Assembly (NCBI RefSeq): GCF_018982965.1
Contig: NZ_JACBYP010000075.1
Span: 1-42,448 of the forward strand
Source of the DNA: Streptomyces mayonensis
GTDB taxonomy: Bacteria > Actinomycetota > Actinomycetes > Streptomycetales > Streptomycetaceae
Direction: 5' to 3'
DNA length: 42,448 bases
Each line of letters starts with the position of its first letter. The first letter of the stretch is position 1. The position numbers and the translations under genes were made by a program. Of the stretch, positions 24,102-31,605 are shown piece after piece. The notes under the pieces are model-generated. The model did no database searches and was not told where the DNA came from. It was given only the letters and a program-made list of their open reading frames with translations.

Positions 24102-25138
24102 GCGGCCACCTCCCGCCAGGCGGGGGCGGCGCGGTGGCGCCACAGGCCGCTGAGCCGGTGCCAGGTGGCGGCGGGCGGGATGAGCGCGCTGGTGACCAGC
24201 ATGGTCGTGACCTCGTGCCGGGTGCGCGGCCCGGGGGCGATGCGGGCCCAGGCGAACTCGGCGGTGCCCGCGGCCCAGCCGGCCCCGGCGAGGGCGGCGG
24301 CCCGGGGGCGTCCGGCCGCGGCGAGGGCGAGGGCGGCGGCGCCGGCCGCGGTGATCGCCGCGTGGCGCCGGATCCGGCCCCGGGGGGCGACCGCCTTGGC
24401 CCACCAGTCGGGGCCGTGCAGCCGCCGCATCAGGGCGTCGTCGGCGTTGCCGCGCTGCTGCTTCAGGGAGACCCAGCGGGCGGCGGGGCGTACGGGGTGG
24501 CGGGTGGTGCGGCGGCCGCGCCGGATGCGCCAGCCCGCGTCGAGGACCCGCAGCGCGAGGTCGGCGTCCTCGCGGAAGGCGCGGGTGAAGCGTTCGTCGA
24601 AGCCGGCGACCTGTTTGAGCACGTCGGTGCGGTAGGCCATGTCGGCGGTGATCCACCGGGCCCGGGCGAGGCCCGCGGTGCCGCGCTCCCAGTCGGTGGG
24701 GCGGCGCTCTCCCGGCAGCGGCACGGCGATCACGCCCTGCACGGCCCCGGTGTCGGGGGCCGCCTCGGCGAGGTCCTGCACCAGCTGGTCGCACCAGTGC
24801 GGGCCGACCTGGACGTCGTCGTCGAGGAACGCGGTCCAGGGCGAGCCGACGGCCTGGATGCCGGTGTTGCGGGCGGCGGCGGGGCCGCGGCCCCCGCTGC
24901 GCAGCACCACCGTGCGCTCGCGCAGGTCGCCGAGGACGCTCAGGGGGTGCTCGAGTGCGCCGGGGTCGGCGTCGGACCCGGGCCGGTCGTCGACGAGCAC
25001 GATCTCGTCCGGGTCCGGGCCGGTCGCGGCGGCGAGCGCGGCCAGGCAGTCGGCCAGCGTGTCGCGCACGAGGGTGGGGACGACGACGGCGTATCCCGAC
25101 CCCGTCCCGGTACCGCCGGTCCCGGCCGCGGCGGTCAC
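24098..25138 (-). CDS. Glycosyltransferase family 2
   Basis: A 346-residue GT-A protein: YAVVVPTLVRDTLADCLAAL, EIVLVDDRPGSD, GGRGPAAARNTGIQAVGSPWTAFLDDDVQVG (DxD near residue 110) and FTRAFREDADLALRVLDAGWRI. The C-terminal ~90 residues contain hydrophobic stretches (AAITAAGAAALALAAAG) suggesting membrane association, plus a basic region. The start is GTG 25138, overlapping the carbamoyltransferase stop by 4 bases. It is probably an early glycosyltransferase in the pathway; specificity is unknown. Confidence 0.92.
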   Translation of the reverse strand: MTAAAGTGGTGTGSGYAVVVPTLVRDTLADCLAALAAATGPDPDEIVLVDDRPGSDADPGALEHPLSVLGDLRERTVVLRSGGRGPAAARNTGIQAVGSPWTAFLDDDVQVGPHWCDQLVQDLAEAAPDTGAVQGVIAVPLPGERRPTDWERGTAGLARARWITADMAYRTDVLKQVAGFDERFTRAFREDADLALRVLDAGWRIRRGRRTTRHPVRPAARWVSLKQQRGNADDALMRRLHGPDWWAKAVAPRGRIRRHAAITAAGAAALALAAAGRPRAAALAGAGWAAGTAEFAWARIAPGPRTRHEVTTMLVTSALIPPAATWHRLSGLWRHRAAPAWREVAA

Positions 25139-26775
25139 GCGAACATCCGTCCCCGGCGCACCGCGAAGGGGCCGATGGCCAGCAGGTCGACGGGCGCGGA
25201 ACCGAAGCACTCCAGGGCGTCGCGCGGGTCGTCGACCATGGGCCGGCCCGCGGTGTTGAGGCTGGTGTTGACGACGACGGGCAGCCCGGTGCGGCGTTCG
25301 AAGGCGGCCAGCATCCGGGCGACGAGCGGCTCGCGGCGCTCCTCGACGGTCTGGATGCGGGCGGTGCCGTCGACGTGGACGACGGCCGGGATGCGGTCGC
25401 GCCAGGCGGCGGCGACGTCGTGCACGAAGAGCATGTACGGGCTCGGGACCGGACCGGTGAAGATGTCGGGGGCGCGGTCGGCGAGCACCATCGGCGCGAC
25501 GGGGCGGAACTCCTCGCGGCCCTTGACGTGGTTGAGGCGTTCCAGGTTCTCCGCGCGGCCGGGGTGGGCCATCAGGGAGCGGTGCCCGAGGGCGCGCGGC
25601 CCGAACTCGCTGCGGCCCTGGAACCAGGCGACGATGCCGTCCCGGGCGAGTTCCCCGGCGACGGTCTCGGCGATGTCGTCCGGTTCCTCGTAGGGGATCG
25701 CGGCCGTCTCCAGCCAGGCGCGGATCTCGTCGTCGCTCCAGCCGCGGCCGAGGTCGGCGCCGGGCAGGGGCTCGGGAGCGGTGCCCTCCTGCGCGGCGGC
25801 CAGGTGCAGGGCGCCGCCGAGGGCGGTGCCGGCGTCACCAGCGGCGGGCTGCACCCACACGTGCCGGTAGGGGCCGCGCGCGGCGATCTTCGAGTTGGCG
25901 ACGCAGTTCAGCGCGACGCCGCCCGCCATGGTGAGGGCCTCTCCCTGGGCCTCGCCGTGCAGCCAGTGGACGAGTTCGAGGAGCAGTTCCTCCAGGACGG
26001 CCTGGGTGCTCGCGGCCAGGTCGGCGTGGTCCCGCGTCCAGTCCTCGCCCCCCGCGCGGGGCGGTGCCAGGGCGGCCCAGTCGACGCCGTGGGCGCGGAA
26101 GCCGCCGTCGCCGGTGGCGTGGATGTGCTCGCGCAGCCGGTCGAGGTGGCGGGGGGTGCCGTAGGAGGCGAGGGCCATCACCTTGTACTCGTCGCTGCTG
26201 CGCAGGAAGCCCAGGTGCTCGGTCAGTTCCTCGTAGACGAGGCCCAGCGAGTGCGGCAGTGCCTGGGTGGCGAGGGTGTCGAGTTTGCCGTCGCGGTAGC
26301 GTCCGGCCAGGTGGGAGGCGCACTCGCCGCGTCCGTCGAGGACGAGGACGTCGTTGTCGGGGTGGGGCGAGGCCGGTCCGGCGGAGGCGGCGTGCGCGAC
26401 GTGGTGGGGGACGGAGACGACCTGGTCGGGGTCGAGTCCGGGCAGTGCTTCGGCCAGGAACTCGGGGGCCCGGCGGGCGTACTCGAGCCGCAGCGGGTCC
26501 CACGGGTCGTCCAGGCCCATGTCGCGGGCCGGGCGGGCGAGCCTGGGATCGAAGGAGTAGGCGACGGCGTCCAGTTCCTCGGGCCGGATTCCGGCGTGCT
26601 CCAGGCACCAGCGTGCCGACAGTTCCGGCATTTCCCAGGCGGAGAAGGGCACCGGGCGCTTTCCGTGCTTGCGCCGGCTGAAGCGTTCTTCCTCGGCGGC
26701 CGCAACGGTCCGGCCGTCGACGACGAGCGCGGCGGCCGGGTCGTGGAACAGTGCGTTGATACCAAGGATGCGCAT
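25135..26775 (-). CDS. Carbamoyltransferase (NodU/CmcH family)
   Basis: A 546-residue enzyme with the two-domain architecture of O-carbamoyltransferases. The N-terminus is MRILGINALFHDPAAALVVDG. VPHHVAHAASA carries the metal-binding HxxHA motif near residue 125. TMAGGVALNCVANSKI begins the Kae1/TsaD-like region, and WFQGRSEFGPRALGHRSLMA is the family C-terminal signature. It moves a carbamoyl group from carbamoyl phosphate through carbamoyl-AMP to a hydroxyl, usually of a sugar. ATG 26775 has AGGAG upstream. It is the first gene of the 11-gene overlapping chain, so carbamoylation of the heptose glycan is the likely role. Confidence 0.95.
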   Translation of the reverse strand: MRILGINALFHDPAAALVVDGRTVAAAEEERFSRRKHGKRPVPFSAWEMPELSARWCLEHAGIRPEELDAVAYSFDPRLARPARDMGLDDPWDPLRLEYARRAPEFLAEALPGLDPDQVVSVPHHVAHAASAGPASPHPDNDVLVLDGRGECASHLAGRYRDGKLDTLATQALPHSLGLVYEELTEHLGFLRSSDEYKVMALASYGTPRHLDRLREHIHATGDGGFRAHGVDWAALAPPRAGGEDWTRDHADLAASTQAVLEELLLELVHWLHGEAQGEALTMAGGVALNCVANSKIAARGPYRHVWVQPAAGDAGTALGGALHLAAAQEGTAPEPLPGADLGRGWSDDEIRAWLETAAIPYEEPDDIAETVAGELARDGIVAWFQGRSEFGPRALGHRSLMAHPGRAENLERLNHVKGREEFRPVAPMVLADRAPDIFTGPVPSPYMLFVHDVAAAWRDRIPAVVHVDGTARIQTVEERREPLVARMLAAFERRTGLPVVVNTSLNTAGRPMVDDPRDALECFGSAPVDLLAIGPFAVRRGRMFA

Positions 26776-26937
26776 GGGGTGTGCTCCTCTCTCGGCGTCG
26801 CGGGTGCCGCGGCCCGGCTGCCTCAAACACTTGGAGACAGGCCAGTTCCTGACAAGGGAGGATTTGTCACCGTAAGTGACTTTTTCGGCCCCTCTTCCGG
26901 GTCAGGTTCCGGTACAGGTTCCGGGTCAGGTTCCGGG
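26776..26937 (-). promoter_or_regulatory. Leader region of the 11-gene glycan operon
   Basis: 162 bases without a gene. GTCAC (26868-26872) and GTGAC (26878-26882) form a 5-base inverted repeat near the middle, followed on the plus strand by five Ts. No clear promoter hexamers were recognised, so the operon may start here or be continuous with the SDR gene. The distal part is the 12-bp repeat described separately. Confidence 0.4.
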
Positions 26938-26940
26938 TCA
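26901..26940. repeat. 12-bp tandem repeat at the SDR stop codon
   Basis: Three to four copies of GTCAGGTTCCGG, the second with TA in place of GT. On the minus strand, in the reading frame of the SDR gene, this gives repeated TGA CCC GGA ACC, so the stop codon is followed by further in-frame TGA codons. Confidence 0.9.
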
Positions 26941-27930
26941 GGCGGCGACGGCGTGCGCGAACCAGCCGATAGTCCGCTCCAGCCCCTCGTTCCAGCTCAC
27001 CTCGGGCCGCCAGCCCAGCCGCTCCCGGGCCAGGCCGGTGTCGGGCCTGCGCCGGGCCGGGTCGTCGACGGGGCGTTCGACGAAGCGGATGCGGGAGCCG
27101 GAGCCGGTGAGCTCGACGATCCGGCGGGCGAGTTCCAGCACGGTGATCTCGTCGGCGCCGCCGATGTTCACGGGCCCGCTCTCGCCGGACGCGGCGAGCG
27201 CCAGGACGCCCCGCACGGTGTCGTCGACGTAGCACAGGGAGCGGGTCTGGCCGCCGTCCCCGGCGACGGTGAGGGGCATGCCGTCCAGGGCCTGCGCGAT
27301 GAAGGTGGGTACGGCGCGGCCGTCACCGGTGCGCATGCGGGGCCCGTAGGTGTTGAAGATGCGGACGATGGCGGCGTCGGTGCCGTGCACCTGGCGGTGG
27401 GCGGTGACCAGGGCCTCGGCGAAGCGCTTGGACTCGTCGTACACGCTGCGCGGACCGATCGGGTTGACGTTGCCCCAGTAGGTCTCGTGCTGCGGGTGCT
27501 CCAGCGGGTCGCCGTAGACCTCGGACGTGGAGGCGAGCAGGAAGCGGGCGCCGTCGGCGTGGGCGCGCTCGAGCGCGTTGCGGGTGCCGGTGCTGCCCAC
27601 GTCGAGGGTCTCCAGGGGCAGTCGCAGGTAGTCGACGGGCGAGGCGGGGCACGCGAAGTGCAGCACGAGGTCGAACCGGCCGGGCAGGCCGCGCAGCGCC
27701 CTGGGGTCGGTGGCGTCGGCGCGGACGAACCGGAAGCCGCGCCGCCGTTCCAGGTCGGCCACGTTGGCGCGGGAGCCGGTGGCCAGGTTGTCGAGGCAGA
27801 CGACGTCGGTGCCGGAGCCGAGCAGACGGCCGCACAGGTGGGACCCCACGAACCCGGCTCCGCCGGTCACCAGGGCCCGGCGCCAGGCGCCTGCGGTCAC
27901 GGGACGCATGCCCTCAGGGCTCTCGCTCAC
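26938..27930 (-). CDS. NAD-dependent SDR, UDP-glucuronate decarboxylase-like
   Basis: A 330-residue extended SDR. It has Rossmann motif VTGGAGFVGSHLCG, DNLATGSRANV, and LHFACPASPVDYLRLPLETLDVGSTGTRNAL, a signature of UDP-xylose synthases. STSEVYGDPLEHPQHETYWGNVNP, the catalytic YDESK and NTYGPRMRTGDGRAVPTFI follow. These favour conversion of UDP-glucuronate to UDP-xylose (or a related 4-keto product) rather than the HldD heptose epimerase. The start is GTG 27930 with GAGGAGGA upstream; a later ATG at codon 8 lacks that spacing. It is probably part of the glycan cluster, supplying another donor sugar. Confidence 0.88.
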   Translation of the reverse strand: MSESPEGMRPVTAGAWRRALVTGGAGFVGSHLCGRLLGSGTDVVCLDNLATGSRANVADLERRRGFRFVRADATDPRALRGLPGRFDLVLHFACPASPVDYLRLPLETLDVGSTGTRNALERAHADGARFLLASTSEVYGDPLEHPQHETYWGNVNPIGPRSVYDESKRFAEALVTAHRQVHGTDAAIVRIFNTYGPRMRTGDGRAVPTFIAQALDGMPLTVAGDGGQTRSLCYVDDTVRGVLALAASGESGPVNIGGADEITVLELARRIVELTGSGSRIRFVERPVDDPARRRPDTGLARERLGWRPEVSWNEGLERTIGWFAHAVAA

Positions 27931-28047
27931 GGGGTCCTCCTCGCTCTTGCCGTCGAGTGACGTGTCGGCTGAGTAACCCGGCGAACCCCTCCCCTACCCC
28001 GAACGCGCATTCGACACGACGGCCGGTCGCTGCCGCCGCTGAAGCGC

Positions 28048-28098
28048 TCAGCGCACGGGCAGGTGCGTCGGCATCAGCGCATGGGCAGGTGCCGTCGG
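28048..28098. repeat. 25-bp duplication spanning the MFS stop codon
   Basis: 28048-28071 and 28074-28098 are near copies (TCAGCGC, GGGCAGGTG, GTCGG in order). The second copy contains the last codons and TGA of the transporter; the first lies just beyond it. The copies are 26 bases apart, so not in the same frame. Confidence 0.8.
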
Positions 28099-29312
28099 TA
28101 GGAGCGCAGGACGACGCAGCCGCACGCCGCGGCGACGGCGGTGACCGCCACGAGGAGCAGGGGAACCGACGGGCCGCCGTGACCGGCGACCGCGGCGAGA
28201 CCCGTGGGCAGCAGGAAACCGCTGTAGGCGATCGCGTAGAACACTCCGGTGAGCCCCGCCAGGTCGGCCGGGCGGGCGATCCGCTGGACCTCCAGGACTC
28301 CGGACACCATGCCGACGCCCATGCCCGAGCCGGAGACCGCGGCGGCCAGAATGCCCAGGACCCAGGATTGCGCCTGGTCGGCGACTGCCACCAGCGCGAT
28401 CCCGGCCGTGATGACCGCGAGTCCGGTCAGCAGGCCCCGGGCGCTGTCGCGCGAGTCGAGGCGCTTGGCCCAGGGCTGGACGAGCGCCGAGGCGCCGAGG
28501 GCGACGGCGGTGAGCAGCGTCGCGTAGGCGATGCCGAGCCCGGCGGTGGCGGGCGCCAGCAGGACCGGCAGGTAGCCGTAGCCGAGGGCGGCCGACGCGA
28601 AGATCCAGGGCGCGACGACGACCACGACACGGGTGAACCGGCGGTGCCCGGCGGCAGGAACCCGGAGCTGGTTGCGCAGCGGACCCGGCACTCCCCCGGT
28701 CAGTCCCGTCTCGGGCGCCCGCAGCACCAGCCACGCGAACGGCAGCGTGAGGAGGATGTGGAGCACGAACGGCAGTTGCTCGGGCCACGGCCCCCACTGG
28801 GCTATCAGCCCGGCGACGACGGCGCCGGTGGCCGAGCCGAGGGAGAAGGACAGGGCGGCACGGCGCGCCCCCGCGCCCGGGTCGGCGCGGAGGTCGTAGG
28901 GCGGCTGGGAGAGCTCCTTCAGCCAGCTGGTGCCGACGCAGGTGGCCGTGCCGACCGCGACTCCGGCCAGGAAGCGTCCCAGGCAGATCACCAGGGGCCC
29001 GGCTTCGCCGAAGGCGAGGGCCGCGCTGGTGGCCACGGCGGCGAGGACGCCGGCGAACATCAGCGGGCGCCGGCCGTACCGGTCGCTCAGCGCGCCGCTG
29101 AGCAGGAACGCGGGCACCAGGCCGAGTACGTAGACACCGAGGAAGCCGTTGACCGCGGTCGTGGAGTAGTGCTGCCGCTCCTGGTAGAGCAGCAGCAGCG
29201 GGCTGAACTGGTTGCCGGCCCAGGTGCTGAAGAACATGACGGCGAACACCGACGCCCAGGGCCGGGCTCGGGTGGCGGCCGGCGCCGCGGGCGGGGCCAC
29301 CGCCGCGTTCAC
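28074..29312 (-). CDS. MFS transporter
   Basis: A 412-residue, 12-helix major facilitator protein. The first helix is ASVFAVMFFSTWAGNQFSPLLLL. The helix 2-3 loop has GALSDRYGRRPLM, the MFS motif A. Helices 4-6 carry LGRFLAGVAVGTATCVG, and the second half begins near residue 225 (VVVVVAPWIFASAALGYGYLPVLL). GTG 29312 overlaps the GntR stop by 4 bases, so the two are cotranscribed, with the regulator first. The substrate is unknown; efflux or uptake of the ligand sensed by the GntR protein is likely. Confidence 0.93.
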   Translation of the reverse strand: MNAAVAPPAAPAATRARPWASVFAVMFFSTWAGNQFSPLLLLYQERQHYSTTAVNGFLGVYVLGLVPAFLLSGALSDRYGRRPLMFAGVLAAVATSAALAFGEAGPLVICLGRFLAGVAVGTATCVGTSWLKELSQPPYDLRADPGAGARRAALSFSLGSATGAVVAGLIAQWGPWPEQLPFVLHILLTLPFAWLVLRAPETGLTGGVPGPLRNQLRVPAAGHRRFTRVVVVVAPWIFASAALGYGYLPVLLAPATAGLGIAYATLLTAVALGASALVQPWAKRLDSRDSARGLLTGLAVITAGIALVAVADQAQSWVLGILAAAVSGSGMGVGMVSGVLEVQRIARPADLAGLTGVFYAIAYSGFLLPTGLAAVAGHGGPSVPLLLVAVTAVAAACGCVVLRSYRRHLPMR

Positions 29313-29950
29313 AGCAGCCCCTGGTGGCGGGCGAGGTGGCGGTCGAGCACCGCGCCGTACCCGGCGGCGTCGTGCGCACCCAGGCGGGCGGCGAGTTCGC
29401 GGTGGTCGCCGAGCGCCTCGGCCTGGGCGAGATCGGTGCTGGTCAGCACCACGTAGGCGAGCCGGAGCTGCCGGTCGCGCAGCAGCTCGAAGAAGTGCGC
29501 GGCGATCGGGTTGCCGGCCAGGTCGATCACCGCGGCGTGGAAGTCCGCGTCGGCCTCGACGAAGGCGCCGACCTCTCCCGCGGCCATGGCCGCCTCCTGG
29601 CGCCGCAGTGAATCACTCAGCGCCGCCGCCACCTCGGCCGGGTCCCGCCGGCGTGCCGCGATCCGCGCGGCGGCGGTGCGCTCCAGGACGTCGCGCATCT
29701 CCAGGACGTCGGCGGCCTCGCTCAGCGGGATCGGGGTCACCGTGGCGCCCTGCCGCGAGGAGAGCTTGATGAGCCGCTCGGCCTCCAACCGGAGGAACGC
29801 CTCGTGCACGGGGGTCCGGCTCAGTTGCAGTTCGCTGCAGATCTGGCCCTCGCTGAGCCGGTCCCCTCCCGCGAGGTCGCCTCGGATGATCCGGTGCTTG
29901 GTGTGCGTGTAGGCGCGCTCGGCCGCCGTCTGCGTGGTCCTGACTGGCAT
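29309..29950 (-). CDS. GntR-family transcriptional regulator (FCD subgroup)
   Basis: A 213-residue regulator. The N-terminal winged helix-turn-helix spans about residues 1-75 (AYTHTKHRIIRGDLAGGDRLSEGQICSELQLSRTPVHEAFLRLEAERLI). The C-terminal helical FCD effector domain has VLEMRDVLERTAAARIAA and ADADFHAAVIDLAGN with the Asp-x3-His metal/ligand motif. ATG 29950 is chosen because AGGA lies 8 bases upstream; ATG 29959 is possible, and the farthest ATG codons fall inside the palindrome. The MFS gene follows by 4-base overlap. A 20-base palindrome just upstream is the likely autoregulatory operator. Confidence 0.92.
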   Translation of the reverse strand: MPVRTTQTAAERAYTHTKHRIIRGDLAGGDRLSEGQICSELQLSRTPVHEAFLRLEAERLIKLSSRQGATVTPIPLSEAADVLEMRDVLERTAAARIAARRRDPAEVAAALSDSLRRQEAAMAAGEVGAFVEADADFHAAVIDLAGNPIAAHFFELLRDRQLRLAYVVLTSTDLAQAEALGDHRELAARLGAHDAAGYGAVLDRHLARHQGLL

Positions 29951-29970
29951 GCGAGGCATCCTAGCCGATG

Positions 29971-29990
29971 CATGCATGCTTGCATGCATG
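29971..29990. promoter_or_regulatory. Palindromic candidate operator of the GntR gene
   Basis: CATGCATGC-TT-GCATGCATG is a perfect inverted repeat of 9-base arms with a 2-base centre, 20-40 bases before the regulator start. Both arms are themselves runs of the self-complementary CATG/TGCA pattern, a rare low-GC spot here. Confidence 0.7.
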
Positions 29991-30049
29991 AGAGGGGAGG
30001 TCGGCCTCCGGCCATGCGCCGGGCGTCGCCGGCCGGCCGCCGTCAGCAG

Positions 30050-30075
30050 CCGGCTGCCGGCTGCCGGCTGCCGGC
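30050..30075. repeat. 7-bp tandem repeat CCGGCTG
   Basis: Three full copies and a partial copy of CCGGCTG lie between the divergent GntR and SRPBCC genes, about 55-80 bases before the SRPBCC start. No function is suggested. Confidence 0.8.
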
Positions 30076-30117
30076 GACACGGTCCTTGCCGGCCGGCCGG
30101 CCGACGGGCCGGTTGCC

Positions 30118-30130
30118 TACGATCGTCCGG
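30118..30130 (+). promoter_or_regulatory. Candidate leaderless promoter of the SRPBCC gene
   Basis: TACGAT (30118-30123) sits 6 bases before the GTG at 30130, and no ribosome-binding site is present. A -10 hexamer at this distance puts the transcript start at or next to the start codon, as in leaderless Streptomyces transcripts. The -35 element is not obvious. Confidence 0.6.
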
Positions 30131-30570
30131 TGGCCACCTTCTCGCTCGAACGCACCGCCCCGCTCTCCCCGGACGAGGCCTGGCGCCGCCTCACCCGCTG
30201 GGAGCGGCACGGCGACACCGTGCCGCTGACCCGGGTCTTCGCCGACCCGCCGGGGCCCTCGGGCCGGGGCACGGTGGTCGTCGCCCGCACCGGTGCCGGT
30301 CCGCTCGCCTTCGACGACCGCATGGAGGTGACCGTCTGGCAGCCGCCGCTGGACGACACCCCCGGTCTGTGCCGGCTGGAGAAGCGCGGCCGGGTCGTGC
30401 GGGGCTGGGCCGAGATCGAGGTACGGCCAGGGCCCGGCGGACGCGCCCGCGTCGAGTGGCGCGAGGAACTGGACGTCCCGCTCCTGCCCGCCGCCTTCGA
30501 CGGCGTCCTCGGGCGCTCCGGGCGGTACGTCTTCGGACGCGCCGTCAACCATCTGCTGCGGCAGCCCTGA
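30130..30570 (+). CDS. SRPBCC (START/polyketide-cyclase-like) family protein
   Basis: A 146-residue single-domain protein of the SRPBCC fold: N-terminal MATFSLERTAPLSPDEAWRRLTRWERHGDTVPLT (strand and the two short helices), a beta sheet around DDRMEVTVWQPP and RVVRGWAEIEV, RVEWREELDVP, and the C-terminal helix GRSGRYVFGRAVNHLLRQ that covers the cavity. These proteins bind lipids or other hydrophobic ligands; no ligand can be named. The gene appears leaderless, with a -10 element just before GTG 30130. Confidence 0.88.
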   Translation: MATFSLERTAPLSPDEAWRRLTRWERHGDTVPLTRVFADPPGPSGRGTVVVARTGAGPLAFDDRMEVTVWQPPLDDTPGLCRLEKRGRVVRGWAEIEVRPGPGGRARVEWREELDVPLLPAAFDGVLGRSGRYVFGRAVNHLLRQP

Positions 30571-30643
30571 ACAACGGGTTGCGAACGGGGCAATCTCCAG
30601 AGGCCGGTTCGCGCCGCGCACCTGTGCGCGGCCGTTTCCCGCG

Positions 30644-30656
30644 TACCGTGCCGGCA
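30644..30656 (+). promoter_or_regulatory. Candidate leaderless promoter of the EEP-fold gene
   Basis: TACCGT (30644-30649) is followed by 6 bases and then ATG 30656, with no ribosome-binding site. The arrangement copies that of the gene upstream and suggests that translation starts at the 5' end of the transcript. Confidence 0.5.
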
Positions 30657-31543
30657 TGTCTGTCAGAGCGCGCGTCCTCGTGCAACTGTCCGTCACCGGA
30701 GCCGTGTTGACCCTCGCCGTGGCGGCACCGCCCGCTGCCGCGGGCCAGAACCGCCCCTCGGTCCCGCTCCGTGTCGCCACCTACAACATCCACGCCGGCA
30801 CGGGTTCGGACGGCGTCTTCGACCTCGGCCGGCAGGCCGCCGCGCTGCGCGCCCTGGACGCCGACGTGATCGGCCTCCAGGAGGTCGACGTGCACTGGGG
30901 CGCGCGCAGCCACGACCTCGACGTCGCCGGGGAACTGGCGCGGCGCCTCCACATGCGGGTGTCGTTCGCGCCGATCTATAGCCTCGACCCGGTGACGGCG
31001 CAGGGCCCGCGGCGCGAGTACGGCGTGGCGGTGCTGTCCCGCTTCCCGGTGCGTGCGGCGGCGAACCACGAGATCACGCGCCTGTCCACGCAGGACGAGG
31101 ATCCGGTGCCGGCACCGGCGCCCGGGTTCGGGGAGGTGACGCTCGCGGTGCGGGGCGTGCCGGTGCAGGTCTTCGTGACGCACCTCGACTACCGGGCGGA
31201 CCCGGCGGTCCGCGTCGCGCAGGTCGCCGACACCCGCCGGATCATGGCGCGGGAGCGGGCGGCGCTGCCGGGGGCGCGCCAGGTCCTGCTGGGCGACTTC
31301 AACGCCGAGCCCCCGGCGCCGGAGCTGGGCCCGCTGTGGAAGGAGCTGCGCGACGCCGGTGCGGGCGCCCCGGGCACCTATCCGGCCGCCGAACCCGTGA
31401 AGCGGATCGACTACGTCGCCGTGGGCGAGGGGGTGCGGGTGCGCGGCGTCTCCGTGCCGGAGGAGGCCGTCGCCTCGGACCACCGGCCGGTACTCGCGGA
31501 GCTGTCGCTGCCGCGGACCGGACCCGGCCCGCGGCAGCGATAG
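30656..31543 (+). CDS. Secreted endonuclease/exonuclease/phosphatase-fold protein
   Basis: A 295-residue exported protein. Residues 1-30 are a signal peptide with a hydrophobic core (VLVQLSVTGAVLTLAVAA) ending in AAA. The EEP-fold metal-dependent hydrolase domain follows: RVATYNIHAGTG, VIGLQEVDVHWG (metal-binding Glu), VFVTHLDY, VLLGDFNAEPPAPE (Asp and Asn), and SDHRPVLAEL with the catalytic Asp-His pair at the end. Such proteins cleave DNA, RNA or phosphoesters including phospholipids; the substrate is not evident. The last codons and stop lie in a 6-bp repeat (CGATAG three times). Confidence 0.92.
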   Translation: MSVRARVLVQLSVTGAVLTLAVAAPPAAAGQNRPSVPLRVATYNIHAGTGSDGVFDLGRQAAALRALDADVIGLQEVDVHWGARSHDLDVAGELARRLHMRVSFAPIYSLDPVTAQGPRREYGVAVLSRFPVRAAANHEITRLSTQDEDPVPAPAPGFGEVTLAVRGVPVQVFVTHLDYRADPAVRVAQVADTRRIMARERAALPGARQVLLGDFNAEPPAPELGPLWKELRDAGAGAPGTYPAAEPVKRIDYVAVGEGVRVRGVSVPEEAVASDHRPVLAELSLPRTGPGPRQR

Positions 31544-31602
31544 CGATAGCGATAGCGGTGGCAGTGGCGGTGGCGGTGGCAGTGGCGGCGTCAGCGGTAC
31601 GG
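31535..31602. repeat. 6-bp repeats at and after the EEP gene stop codon
   Basis: AGCGAT units occur three times and give three consecutive in-frame TAG codons. GTGGCG/GTGGCA hexamers, about seven degenerate copies, follow to 31602, just before the stop of the opposing xdhC. Confidence 0.9.
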
Positions 31603-31605
31603 CGC

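Noticed and set aside
26868..26886. GTCAC-GTGAC hairpin with five Ts as a terminator
   Set aside because: The T run is on the plus strand, but no plus-strand gene ends nearby, and the arms are only 5 bases.
26938..27930. SDR considered as HldD, the ADP-heptose 6-epimerase of the heptose pathway
   Set aside because: The ACPASPVDY, YDESK and NTYGPRM signatures fit UDP-glucuronate decarboxylases better than HldD.
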